A stretch of 64,000 nucleotides of DNA, from contig NZ_CAEUHO010000004.1 in assembly GCF_903181435.1 (NCBI RefSeq), positions 1,178,001-1,242,000 on the forward strand, in the 5' to 3' direction. The position numbers were made by a program, and so were the translations under genes. This document shows, one piece after another, positions 43,812 through 52,633 of the stretch. The notes under the pieces were generated by a model. The model had not been told where the DNA came from. It did no database searches and saw only the letters and a program-made list of their open reading frames with translations. Position 1 is the first letter of the stretch. Each line of letters opens with the position of its first letter. The stretch comes from Bacteroides acidifaciens (lineage in GTDB: Bacteria > Bacteroidota > Bacteroidia > Bacteroidales > Bacteroidaceae).

Positions 43812-44260
43812 TAATTTCTGTGAATTTTGTAGTATACTTCCGCAGTTTCTGGTTATTTTTTTGATGATAAGTAGAATAAAGTACGGAATATTTTCTAAGT
43901 TTGCGTTATAAATGGTGGTTATGATTATAGGGACTTTGGCAATATTGTTTTGGATATCTTTGTTAATAGGTTGAACTTCTGTTTTATTTGAATTAGTAAA
44001 CAAACTCATCTTTTTCATTAAGTAGTTCGAAAAGACAATGTTTGCATAAAAACACTATTATATACTGGATAGTATATAATAAGAACTAAATGAGAAATTA
44101 CGAAACGAACTATCAATCAGTGAGTTTGTTTATGAATTAATGCAAATAAAGGGTGTATGACTTCTTTAGTGTGATACTGTATTTCCTTTTAGGGCGCGCA
44201 GTATTTTAGGAAGTTATACATTTGTAGTATAAGACTTAGTTTAGAATAGAAAGGTGTTAA
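43812..44260 (+). repeat. 450-bp gap before the AraC gene with nested inverted repeats
   Basis: No sure gene. Nested symmetric elements share a centre near 44067: a 10-bp palindromic arm pair (44057-44066/44071-44080), a 6-bp pair (44024-44029/44106-44111) and a 12-bp perfect pair (43997-44008/44121-44132). Two tiny frames occur, a 20-residue hydrophobic one (43912-43974) preceded by a -7-like TAAGTTTG (43896-43903), and a 16-residue one (44090-44140). The AraC gene has a -7 box TACATTTG at 44217-44224. Confidence 0.55.
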
Positions 44261-45127
44261 ATGTTAGACATTAAAAATAGAGAGACATTAGAGATATACG
44301 TCATGGGTGACGATTTTAAATTTTACCAGAATCTGAAATATCTTCCTCTAACTTCTTATCCTTCTAATATCCAGTCAGCTTTGATTGTATATTGTTTGAG
44401 TGGAAGGGCGAAACTTACAGTACACGAAGATGTGCACTGGATACAGCCGGAGGAACTTATTATATTATTACCCGGACAATTTGTTTCATTCTGTGAGCCT
44501 AGTGAAGATTTCTCAACCGTTTCGATGGTGATCTCGTCTTCCTTGTTTAGTGATGCGTTGAGTGGAGTTCCACGATTCTCTCCGCATTTCTTTTTCTATA
44601 TGCGAACCCATTATTGGTATCCGCAAATGGAACGTGATATTCCCCGGATATACAATTTCTTGGGAATGGTAAAAGAAAAAGTGAAGTCTCAGGATGTATA
44701 TAGACGCGAGTTAATAACCCATTTACTGAGATACCTCTATCTAGAGTTGTTCAACGCTTATCAAAAGGAATCCGCTTTGATGACCGTACGTAAAGATACG
44801 CGTAAAGAAGAACTGGCTAATAGATTCTTCGGGCTAATCATGAAACATTTTAAAGAAAATAAAGATGTGGCTTTCTATGCGGATAAATTATGTATTACTT
44901 CCAAGTACCTGACTATGGTTATCAAGGAGACAAGCGGAAAGTCTGCTAAAGACTGGATTGTGGAATATATCATATTGGAGATTAAGGCTTTGCTGAAAAA
45001 TACCAGTTTGAATATTCAGGAGATAGCAATTAAAACCAACTTTGCCAATCAGTCCTCTCTCGGACGTTTTTTCAGAAAGCATACCGGAATGTCACTGTCT
45101 CAGTACCGGATGAGTAGTTTGGACTAA
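44261..45127 (+). CDS. AraC-family transcriptional regulator
   Basis: A 288-residue regulator. The N-terminal half (about 1-150) looks like a cupin-type ligand/dimerisation domain (LTVHEDVHWIQPEELIILLPGQ). The C-terminal half (about 185-285) contains the double helix-turn-helix: FYADKLCITSKYLTMVIKE as the first and IQEIAIKTNFANQSSLGRFF as the second, followed by HTGMSLSQYR. The target genes are unknown; neither neighbour shares its orientation. A TACATTTG -7 box lies 37 bases upstream without a clear -33 partner, which would suit an activated promoter. It is convergent with aroB. Confidence 0.9.
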   Translation: MLDIKNRETLEIYVMGDDFKFYQNLKYLPLTSYPSNIQSALIVYCLSGRAKLTVHEDVHWIQPEELIILLPGQFVSFCEPSEDFSTVSMVISSSLFSDALSGVPRFSPHFFFYMRTHYWYPQMERDIPRIYNFLGMVKEKVKSQDVYRRELITHLLRYLYLELFNAYQKESALMTVRKDTRKEELANRFFGLIMKHFKENKDVAFYADKLCITSKYLTMVIKETSGKSAKDWIVEYIILEIKALLKNTSLNIQEIAIKTNFANQSSLGRFFRKHTGMSLSQYRMSSLD

Positions 45128-45165
45128 GACAGCGCACATATGATATTTGCCAATAAGTATGGGGG

Positions 45166-46227
45166 TTAAATCCCCATACATTCGCGATAGAAGTCCAGCA
45201 TTTCAAAAATGGTGTCTTTGTCGGCAGTCTGATTAATGCAAATATCTCCGATGTCTTTCAGTAAAGTGAAATTAATCGTTCCCGAAGTATTCTTTTTATC
45301 ATGTGTCATGTATGCATAGAGCTGTTCATACTTCTTGCAGTCGAATGCAAACACACCGTAATTGTCTTTAATAAATTGGATGGTTTGTCTCATTTTCTCT
45401 TTCGGGAAACCTACTTTGGTGTGAGACAGATACAATTCGCATACAATTCCCCAGGCTACTGCATATCCGTGCAAAACTGGACGGTTTTCTGCCAATGCCA
45501 TGCTTTCAAATGCGTGTCCTACGGTATGTCCCAGGTTTAGCGCTTTACGGATGCCATGTTCAAAGGGGTCTTGCTCCACAATATCCTTTTTTACTTGCAC
45601 TGATTCGCCGACCAGTCGTTTGAGGGCGCTATAATCGATATCGGATGTGTTGAAACTTAGTAATTCCGCCCAATGTGCAACATTACTTATCAAACCGTGC
45701 TTGAGCATCTCCGCATATCCGGAAAAGAAATTGTACGCGTCCAGCGTACGCAGGAATTCCGTTTCAATCAGCACGCTGCTTGCCGGAGCGAATGCACCGA
45801 TTTCATTTTTCAGTCCGTTGAAGTTGATACCTGTCTTGCCGCCGACGGAAGCGTCCACCATAGCCAGCAGGGTGGTTGGTATGTTGATATAAGAGATGCC
45901 ACGTTTGAATGTAGCTGCGGCAAAACCGCCCAAATCTGTCACCATCCCCCCACCAAGGTTGATAAGTAAAGAGTGGCGCGTAGCTCCTTGGGTACTCAAT
46001 GCCATCCATACGGAAGCAAGTGTTTCCACCGTTTTATGTACATCCTCAGCTCCGATACAGATTTCAACGGCGTCTTTCAGTAAGGTGGTTTCCTTCAGCG
46101 AAGGCAGGCAGAGATGCCGGGTATGCTCGTCTGTGAGGATGAATAATTTGTCGTGCGGACACTGTTCAATGGCACGACTTAGGCTTGTTTCCAAGCTTTC
46201 ACAGAGAATGACTTCTTGTTTACTCAT
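45166..46227 (-). CDS. aroB: 3-dehydroquinate synthase
   Basis: Second enzyme of the shikimate pathway, converting DAHP to 3-dehydroquinate with NAD and a divalent metal. The 353-residue protein has NLGGGMVTDLGGFAAATFKR (nucleotide-binding region, near residue 92), INIPTTLLAMVDASVGGKTG (near 113) and LNLGHTVGHAFE with metal-binding histidines (near 232). It lies far from the DAHP synthase operon and has its own minus-strand -7 box TACATTTG (46250-46257), so it is not under the attenuator described there. Confidence 0.95.
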   Translation of the reverse strand: MSKQEVILCESLETSLSRAIEQCPHDKLFILTDEHTRHLCLPSLKETTLLKDAVEICIGAEDVHKTVETLASVWMALSTQGATRHSLLINLGGGMVTDLGGFAAATFKRGISYINIPTTLLAMVDASVGGKTGINFNGLKNEIGAFAPASSVLIETEFLRTLDAYNFFSGYAEMLKHGLISNVAHWAELLSFNTSDIDYSALKRLVGESVQVKKDIVEQDPFEHGIRKALNLGHTVGHAFESMALAENRPVLHGYAVAWGIVCELYLSHTKVGFPKEKMRQTIQFIKDNYGVFAFDCKKYEQLYAYMTHDKKNTSGTINFTLLKDIGDICINQTADKDTIFEMLDFYRECMGI

Positions 46228-46316
46228 GATTCTTTTGCTTTTTTACCCTGCAAATGTATGTAAAATATCTTTTTTATACTTACTTTTGTCCCATTAAAAC
46301 GTTCAATCATTCAATC

Positions 46317-46721
46317 ATGAAAGCATTATTACCTGTATATTGTCGTCCTTTGGGATATGTGATCCTGTTGATAGCCCTGTTTATACCTTTTATCCTGGTG
46401 ATGCTGGGGATGGTGACCGATAATAATCTGTTATTTTATAAGGAATGCACAAAGTTGCTGATGATGGCGGGATGCTTGTTGATAATCTTTGCGTTGAGCA
46501 AAGATGAGAGCCGTGAAACGGAACGAATCCGTAATTCGGCTGTTCGTAATGCCATTTTCCTGACTTTTCTTTTTGTCTTCGGGGGAATGTTATGGCGTGT
46601 CATACAAGGAGATGTGATTAATGTGGATACTTCTTCTTTTCTTACTTTCTTGATCTTTAATGTGCTTTGTGTGGAGTTTGGTCTGAAAAAAGCGCTTGTA
46701 GAACGATTCTTTAAAAGATAA
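46317..46721 (+). CDS. Small integral membrane protein, function unknown
   Basis: A 134-residue protein with about four hydrophobic segments (roughly 14-34, 48-62, 80-95 and 107-120) and a positively charged C-terminus (FFKR), so it should sit in the inner membrane. I do not recognise the family. I chose the ATG at 46317 (MKALLPVY) over 46254, which would run through the aroB promoter region. A plus-strand -7 box TACTTTTG (46281-46288) lies 28 bases upstream. It is divergent from aroB and followed by an outer-membrane protein gene. Confidence 0.65.
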   Translation: MKALLPVYCRPLGYVILLIALFIPFILVMLGMVTDNNLLFYKECTKLLMMAGCLLIIFALSKDESRETERIRNSAVRNAIFLTFLFVFGGMLWRVIQGDVINVDTSSFLTFLIFNVLCVEFGLKKALVERFFKR

Positions 46722-46804
46722 TTTTCTTTCCAATTAAACCTTTTGCGATTCTATTTGTCAAACAGACATTGTTATTGCTACTAATATAATCGTAAATTAG
46801 GTAA

Positions 46805-49747
46805 ATGAAGAGATTTTTTGCAGGGGTGGTGTTGATGCTATGCACCCTCTCAATTTTCGCACAGAATAAGGTGATTACCGTTTCGGGACGTGTTGTGGAA
46901 TCCGACTCAAAGGAACCCGCGGCACAGGCTACTGTCCAATTGTTGTCATTGCCCGATAGTGCTTATGCTGCTGGTATAGCCAGTAGTAATCAAGGTTGGT
47001 TTACTCTCCCTAAAGTGAAAGCCGGGAAATATGTGTTGAAGGTTTCCTATATCGGCTTCCGTACTAAACTTGTACCGGTTCAACTGGCTGCCAATGCACC
47101 CGACAAGAAGTTGGGAACGATCACGTTGGAACCGGATGCTGTTATGCTGAAAGAAGCAGTGATTACTGCCGAGGCTCCCCAAGTGACGGTAAAGGAAGAT
47201 ACATTAGAATATAACTCGGCTGCTTATCGTACTCCTGAAGGTGCCATGCTCGAAGAATTGGTGAAGAAGCTTCCGGGAGCCGAGATTGATGATGACGGTA
47301 ATGTCAAAATCAATGGTAAGGAAGTGAAGAAGATTATGGTGGACGGTAAAGAATTCTTTGGCGGTGACGTGAAAACAGGATTGAAGAATCTACCGGTGAA
47401 CATGATTGACAAACTGAAAACGTATGATAAAAAATCGGACTTGGCGCGCGTCACTGGAATAGACGACGGGGAAGAAGAAACAGTCCTCGACTTGAAAGTG
47501 AAAAAAGGAATGAATCAAGGTTGGTTTGGTAATGCAAGTGTTGCTGGTGGTACGGAAGACCGCTATGGAAGCAACTTGATGCTGAACCGATTTGTCGATA
47601 ATAGTCAGTTCTCTTTGATTGGTTCGGCAAATAACGTGAACGACCAGGGGTTTTCCGGTGGTGGCGGACCGCGTTTCAGGAATAGTAATGGTCTGACTGC
47701 TACCAAGATGATTGGAGCTAACTTTGCCACTCAGACGGAGAAGTTAGAGTTAGGTGGTAGTGCCCGCTATAATTATAGCGACCGCGATGCAATATCTACA
47801 AACTATTCGGAACTTTTTTTGCAGGATGGAAACTCTTCTTATTCTAATTCCACTAATAAGAACCGTAATAAGAATATGAACTTTAATGCTGATTTCCGCT
47901 TGGAATGGAAACCGGATACATTGACTAATATCATTTTCCGACCAAATGTTTCCTATGGGAAATCTAAAGGGTATTCTATTTCTGAATCGGGTACTTTCGA
48001 TGAAGATCCGTTCAACTTGGTGGCTGATCCTAATAAGTTTTTGAATAAAGATGTATGGGGAAGTAGTAAGGACCCATTAGAAAGTAGTAATGACCCATTA
48101 GATCGAATTCGTGTTAATGCCAGCAACAGCGAGTCTGCGTCTGAAAGTAATAGCTTGTCTGCCAACGCCTCTTTGCAGGTGAATAGGAGGTTGAATAGTA
48201 TGGGGCGAAATATAACTTTTCGTGGGACGTTTGGTTATGGAGATAATGATAGTGAGTCATTTAGTGAGTCTTTGACTCACTATTTCAAAACAGGGAATAG
48301 TGATGTACGTAAACAATACATAACTTCTCCAACCAAGAATTACGATTATACAACTGAATTAACTTATAATGAACCGATTGCGAAAGCTACTTTCTTGCAG
48401 TTCCGTTATAAGTTCCAATATAGATATAGTGAGAGTGACAGAAGTACATACAGCTTGATTCCAGAAACAGAAAAAAATCAAGATTGGTTTTGGAATTTCG
48501 GTGACGGGCTACCTGAAGGCTACGAAGCTAATAAAGATATGAATTTGAGTAAATATGCTCAGTATAAATATTATAACCATGATATTAATGCAGGGATGAA
48601 TATTATCCGAGAGAAATACAGATTTAACTTTGGAATGTCCTTACAACCACAAAATACTAGACTAGATTACAAAAAAGCAGAAATAGATACAGTAGTAAAA
48701 AGAAATGTGTTCAATTTCGCTCCTAATGTTGATTTCCGTTATCGGTTCTCTAAAGTGAGCCAGTTACGTTTTACGTATCGGGGACGTGCGAGTCAGCCGA
48801 GTATGGAAAACCTGTTGGATGTAACCGATGATTCGAATCCGCTGAGAATCACTAAAGGTAATCCGGGGTTGAAACCGTCTTTCACTCACTCTATGCGTTT
48901 GTTCTATAATACTTATAATGCAGACAAGCAGCGTGGAATGATGGCACATGCTAATTTTAATATGACTCAAAACAAAATCACTAATGCTACCATTTATAAT
49001 CAGACGACTGGTGGAACAATCTCACAGCCAGAAAATATTAATGGTTATTGGACTGCCATGGGTATGTTTGGGTTCAATACAGCTTTGAAAGACAAGCGTT
49101 TCACAATCAATTCTTTTTCACGTGCAAACTATACGAACGATGTATCTTTCCTTTATAATGAAGGTACCAAGGTGAATGATAAGAATACAAGTACATCACT
49201 GACTTTAGCAGAGAATCTGAATGGAACATTCCGTAATGATTGGTTTGAGTTTACTATCAATGGTTCAATCAACTATAATTTTGAACGTAATAAGTTGAAC
49301 CCGGACACTAATCAGGAACCTTATACTTTTGGATATGGTGCCAGTACCAATGTCTCTTTGCCTTGGAATATGACGTTGTCTACCAATATAACCAACAATT
49401 CACGTCGTGGCTATCGTGATGCCAGTATGAATAGAAACGAACTTATCTGGAATGCTCAGATTGCCCAGAACTTCTTGAAGGGAAATGCTGCGACCATCAG
49501 CTTTGAAGTCTATGATATTTTGAAACAGCAATCAAATATCAGCCGTTCATTGACTGCTGATATGCGTTCTGTTTCTGAATATAACGGAGTCAACAGCTAT
49601 TGTATGCTTCGCTTCTCTTACCGTCTGAATGTTTTCGGTAATAAGGAAGCGCGTGGAAATATGCGTCAAGGTGGTTTTGACGGTGGAGGTCATCGCGGTC
49701 CGCGTGGACCTCACGGTGGCGGTCCAACTCGGATGATGCGTTTTTAA
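46805..49747 (+). CDS. TonB-dependent-receptor-like outer-membrane beta-barrel protein
   Basis: A 980-residue outer-membrane protein with a signal peptide (LMLCTLSIFAQ, about 1-19). A CarboxypepD_reg-like domain (about 24-112) with VSYIGFRTKLVPVQL comes next, then a plug-like domain (about 120-235), then a long barrel of the OMP_b-brl_3 kind (VKKGMNQGWFGNASVAGG). It is not a classical SusC and has no SusD partner. The C-terminus is unusual: a Gly/Arg/His-rich tail (GGFDGGGHRGPRG... ending TRMMRF) that could bind metal ions. A tandem 21-bp repeat at 48061-48102 duplicates seven residues. A terminator follows. Confidence 0.87.
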   Translation: MKRFFAGVVLMLCTLSIFAQNKVITVSGRVVESDSKEPAAQATVQLLSLPDSAYAAGIASSNQGWFTLPKVKAGKYVLKVSYIGFRTKLVPVQLAANAPDKKLGTITLEPDAVMLKEAVITAEAPQVTVKEDTLEYNSAAYRTPEGAMLEELVKKLPGAEIDDDGNVKINGKEVKKIMVDGKEFFGGDVKTGLKNLPVNMIDKLKTYDKKSDLARVTGIDDGEEETVLDLKVKKGMNQGWFGNASVAGGTEDRYGSNLMLNRFVDNSQFSLIGSANNVNDQGFSGGGGPRFRNSNGLTATKMIGANFATQTEKLELGGSARYNYSDRDAISTNYSELFLQDGNSSYSNSTNKNRNKNMNFNADFRLEWKPDTLTNIIFRPNVSYGKSKGYSISESGTFDEDPFNLVADPNKFLNKDVWGSSKDPLESSNDPLDRIRVNASNSESASESNSLSANASLQVNRRLNSMGRNITFRGTFGYGDNDSESFSESLTHYFKTGNSDVRKQYITSPTKNYDYTTELTYNEPIAKATFLQFRYKFQYRYSESDRSTYSLIPETEKNQDWFWNFGDGLPEGYEANKDMNLSKYAQYKYYNHDINAGMNIIREKYRFNFGMSLQPQNTRLDYKKAEIDTVVKRNVFNFAPNVDFRYRFSKVSQLRFTYRGRASQPSMENLLDVTDDSNPLRITKGNPGLKPSFTHSMRLFYNTYNADKQRGMMAHANFNMTQNKITNATIYNQTTGGTISQPENINGYWTAMGMFGFNTALKDKRFTINSFSRANYTNDVSFLYNEGTKVNDKNTSTSLTLAENLNGTFRNDWFEFTINGSINYNFERNKLNPDTNQEPYTFGYGASTNVSLPWNMTLSTNITNNSRRGYRDASMNRNELIWNAQIAQNFLKGNAATISFEVYDILKQQSNISRSLTADMRSVSEYNGVNSYCMLRFSYRLNVFGNKEARGNMRQGGFDGGGHRGPRGPHGGGPTRMMRF

Positions 49748-49773
49748 AAGTAAACAAGATATTGTAAGATAAG

Positions 49774-49816
49774 AAATCCCGATGCAACGGTGAATAGTTG
49801 TTGTCGGGATTTTTTG
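49774..49816 (+). terminator. Terminator after the outer-membrane protein gene
   Basis: A GC-rich stem (49774-49782 with 49804-49812), extended by a second pair (49785-49788 with 49797-49800), and followed by a T-run. The T-run ends in G and doubles as the -33 box of the next promoter. Confidence 0.8.
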
Positions 49817-49843
49817 TTTATCCGATAATTTACTCTATATTTG
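49813..49843 (+). promoter_or_regulatory. Predicted promoter of cls, -33 box in the preceding terminator tail
   Basis: TTTG (49813-49816), 19 bases, TATATTTG (49836-49843), 31 bases before the ATG at 49875. Confidence 0.7.
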
Positions 49844-49874
49844 TTGTTCAGTATCCGTTTAAAAGGAGATTCCT

Positions 49875-51314
49875 ATGATTGATTGGAACTATATACTCAG
49901 CCAAATAGCAACAGTGGCTTTTGATATTCTTTATTTCGGAGCCATTATTGGTACGATTGTCATTATCATTCTTGACAACCGTAATCCTGTTAAGACTATG
50001 GCATGGATACTGATATTACTTTTCCTTCCTATCGTAGGTCTTGTCTTCTATTTTTTCTTTGGTCGAAGCCAACGTCGCGAACGCATTATCGGTCAGAAGA
50101 GTTACGACCGTTTACTAAAGAAGCCGATGGCGGAATATCTGGCTCAGGATTGTTCGGAAGTCCAATATGAATATTCCCGTCTTATCCAACTGTTTCAGCA
50201 TACCAACCAAGCATTCCCTTTTGAAGGCAATCGCGTAGCTGTCTATACCGAAGGTTATACGAAACTGCAATCATTATTGCGTGAACTCCAGAAAGCGAAG
50301 CAGCATATCCATATGGAATATTACATCTTTGAGGATGACGCTATCGGACGTTTGGTCAGGGATGTATTGATTGAAAAGGCTTCTCAAGGAGTTGAAGTAC
50401 GAGTGATTTACGACGATGTAGGATGCTGGCATGTCCCCAATCGTTTTTTTGAAGAAATGCGTAATGCGGGTATTGAGGTACGTAGCTTCTTGAAGGTACG
50501 TTTTCCCTTATTTACCAGTAGAGTGAATTACCGAAACCATAGAAAAATTGTTGTTATTGACGGGTGTGTAGGCTTTGTGGGTGGAATGAATCTCGCAGAA
50601 CGTTATATGCGTGGTTTCTCTTGGGGGATTTGGCGTGATACACATATCATGCTGGAAGGCAAAGCAGTACATGGCTTACAAACAGCCTTCCTGCTCGATT
50701 GGTACTTTGTAGACCGTACGCTGATAACAGCATCCCGTTATTTCCCGAAGATTGACTCTTGTGGTAGCTCATTGGTGCAGATTGTCACCAGTGAACCTAT
50801 CGGACCTTGGAAGGAAATCATGCAGGGACTGACCGTAGCAATAACCAATGCCAAGAAGTATTTCTATATGCAGACACCCTATTTCTTGCCGACAGAGCAA
50901 ATACTGGCTGCTATGCAGACAGCAGCTTTGTCTGGAGTGGATATACGTCTCATGTTGCCTGAACGTGCCGACAACAGGATTACCCATCTTGGTTCCCGTT
51001 CCTATCTGGCGGACGTGATGCAGGCAGGTGTGAAAGTTTATTTCTATAAGAAAGGATTTTTGCATTCCAAACTTATGGTTTCGGATGATCTGCTTTCTAC
51101 GGTCGGTTCTACCAATGTAGACTTCCGCAGTTTTGAGCATAACTTTGAAGTGAATGCTTTTATGTATGATGTGAATACAGCACTCGAAATGAAAGAAATA
51201 TTCCTTCAAGACCAGCGTGAGAGCACACAGATATTTTTGAAGAACTGGGTTAAACGTTCGTGGAGACAAAAGGCAGCGGAGTCTATCATACGTTTATTAG
51301 CTCCGCTACTCTAA
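49875..51314 (+). CDS. cls: Cardiolipin synthase (phospholipase D family)
   Basis: Makes cardiolipin from phosphatidylglycerol in the inner membrane. The 479-residue protein begins with two transmembrane helices (about 10-33 and 39-58, PLDc_N region). The two HKD motifs follow: HRKIVVIDG with FVGGMNLAERY near residue 218, and HSKLMVSD with STVGSTNVDFRS near residue 398. Length and order match bacterial ClsA-type enzymes. Confidence 0.95.
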   Translation: MIDWNYILSQIATVAFDILYFGAIIGTIVIIILDNRNPVKTMAWILILLFLPIVGLVFYFFFGRSQRRERIIGQKSYDRLLKKPMAEYLAQDCSEVQYEYSRLIQLFQHTNQAFPFEGNRVAVYTEGYTKLQSLLRELQKAKQHIHMEYYIFEDDAIGRLVRDVLIEKASQGVEVRVIYDDVGCWHVPNRFFEEMRNAGIEVRSFLKVRFPLFTSRVNYRNHRKIVVIDGCVGFVGGMNLAERYMRGFSWGIWRDTHIMLEGKAVHGLQTAFLLDWYFVDRTLITASRYFPKIDSCGSSLVQIVTSEPIGPWKEIMQGLTVAITNAKKYFYMQTPYFLPTEQILAAMQTAALSGVDIRLMLPERADNRITHLGSRSYLADVMQAGVKVYFYKKGFLHSKLMVSDDLLSTVGSTNVDFRSFEHNFEVNAFMYDVNTALEMKEIFLQDQRESTQIFLKNWVKRSWRQKAAESIIRLLAPLL

Positions 51315-51338
51315 TTCTTAATAGGGATTTAACCGGGC

Positions 51339-51872
51339 TTATCGGAAAAGGGAGAAGTTTACACTTCCATACACTCTTCTTTCGATGAAGTGCGGATTCT
51401 CTTCGAAGTTATTATCTTTTCCGTGTTCCAGTACAAACAATCCTCCTTCTTTGAGAAGGTTGTTTTGAAAGATAAGCTCGGGTATTGTTTCCAGTTCCTT
51501 TAACGCATAAGGCGGATCAGCAAAGATAAAATCGAACTGTTCATGGCTGCTCTTGATAAACTTGAATACATCTCCCCGTATCGGCAGGCATTTGTCTGTC
51601 TGCACCTCTTTCATGATTTTTGTGATGAATGAGTGGTGAGCAGGCTCTTTCTCAATACTGATAACGCGGTCGCATCCCCGGGAAACGAGTTCGATACTTA
51701 TACTTCCGGTTCCGGCAAACAAGTCAAGTGCAGTTATTCCTTCTTCAAAATCAATATAGTTATTGAGTACGTTAAACAGATTCTCTTTGGCGAAATCTGT
51801 TGTGGGGCGTGCTTTAAATGTTCGTGGCACGTCAAATCTTCTTCGTTTGTATATACCGCTGATTACTCGCAT
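51339..51872 (-). CDS. rsmD: 16S rRNA (guanine966-N2)-methyltransferase
   Basis: Methylates G966 of 16S rRNA during small-subunit assembly. A 177-residue Rossmann methyltransferase with SAM motif DLFAGTG (50-56), acidic motif SIEKEP (72-77) and the N-methyltransferase catalytic motif DPPY (119-122). The start overlaps the end of the DUF3822 gene by 10 bases. Confidence 0.94.
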   Translation of the reverse strand: MRVISGIYKRRRFDVPRTFKARPTTDFAKENLFNVLNNYIDFEEGITALDLFAGTGSISIELVSRGCDRVISIEKEPAHHSFITKIMKEVQTDKCLPIRGDVFKFIKSSHEQFDFIFADPPYALKELETIPELIFQNNLLKEGGLFVLEHGKDNNFEENPHFIERRVYGSVNFSLFR

Positions 51873-52633
51873 GTTAATAAGGCTTGCATGTCAATATTAG
51901 TAGCAGGATTCATAATGAATACCTGCAAGATAAACTTTTTCAGTTCGTTCATCAGGATTTCTTTGTCCGGGAGCGTTCCGGTGAGGTGCAGTTCATCCCG
52001 TTCCTGATTGAATTCCAGTTGCTTCCAAGCATACAGCAGATAGTAGATACGGTCTTCTGTATGCGTACATTCAAAGGAGTTGGCAAGAAGGAGATGTCCT
52101 CGTTCGAAACAATAGATGTCGATTCCTTCTTGACGTACGGAAGCGTACATCTTTTTGCTGTTTCCCAATCTACTTTTGACAGAGAAATAGTCAATGAGCG
52201 GGGTGGATTGGGAGTAAAAACGAGCTTCGGGATACTGCTCCTTTAGAAAAGTGCAGGCACTTTTGTCTATACTAAAGATGACCGCCACATTATTCTTCTG
52301 TAGAATATTGTAAGCCACCGTTTCGTTCTCCCGTTTCTGGTGATTGTGATAAAATAAAAGCTCCGCCTGTTCCTCTTCAAACAAATCTAATGGGACAATC
52401 GTAAAACGTTTGCCTGCCATCATGATATTCACTCGTTTGTAGGGATGGCTTAAGAAGTCCGATTCGTGGAAAACTGTTTTCAGGTTGGCAGTGAGGGATA
52501 GAGAAGATTCTATCTCTTTCTCTATGATTGACAGAGAGTCGTCGTGAATCGGGTTATAGATAGAAAAAGAAAATCCATCCGTACTAAGACGGATGGATAA
52601 AGTATATTGTTTTGATTTAGTAAAATCAATCAT
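51863..52633 (-). CDS. DUF3822-family protein, possibly actin-like (PilM/GspL-like) fold
   Basis: A 256-residue protein that I recognise as the Bacteroidales DUF3822 family found beside rsmD. The function is unknown. The sequence suggests a two-subdomain actin-like fold: each half begins with a beta-hairpin pattern, YTLSIRLSTDGFSFSIY at about 10-26 and YASVRQEGIDIYCFERGHLL at about 165-184, as in PilM and GspL. No ATP-binding phosphate loop is obvious, so any fold likeness may be non-catalytic. It abuts the upstream pilin-like gene (they share base 52633) and overlaps rsmD. The fold is inferred by eye. Confidence 0.7.
   Translation of the reverse strand: MIDFTKSKQYTLSIRLSTDGFSFSIYNPIHDDSLSIIEKEIESSLSLTANLKTVFHESDFLSHPYKRVNIMMAGKRFTIVPLDLFEEEQAELLFYHNHQKRENETVAYNILQKNNVAVIFSIDKSACTFLKEQYPEARFYSQSTPLIDYFSVKSRLGNSKKMYASVRQEGIDIYCFERGHLLLANSFECTHTEDRIYYLLYAWKQLEFNQERDELHLTGTLPDKEILMNELKKFILQVFIMNPATNIDMQALLTCE

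Noticed and set aside
43656..44018. 120-codon minus-strand frame running through the tRNA
   Set aside because: It reads across the whole tRNA-Pro gene and its promoter, and has no recognisable domain.
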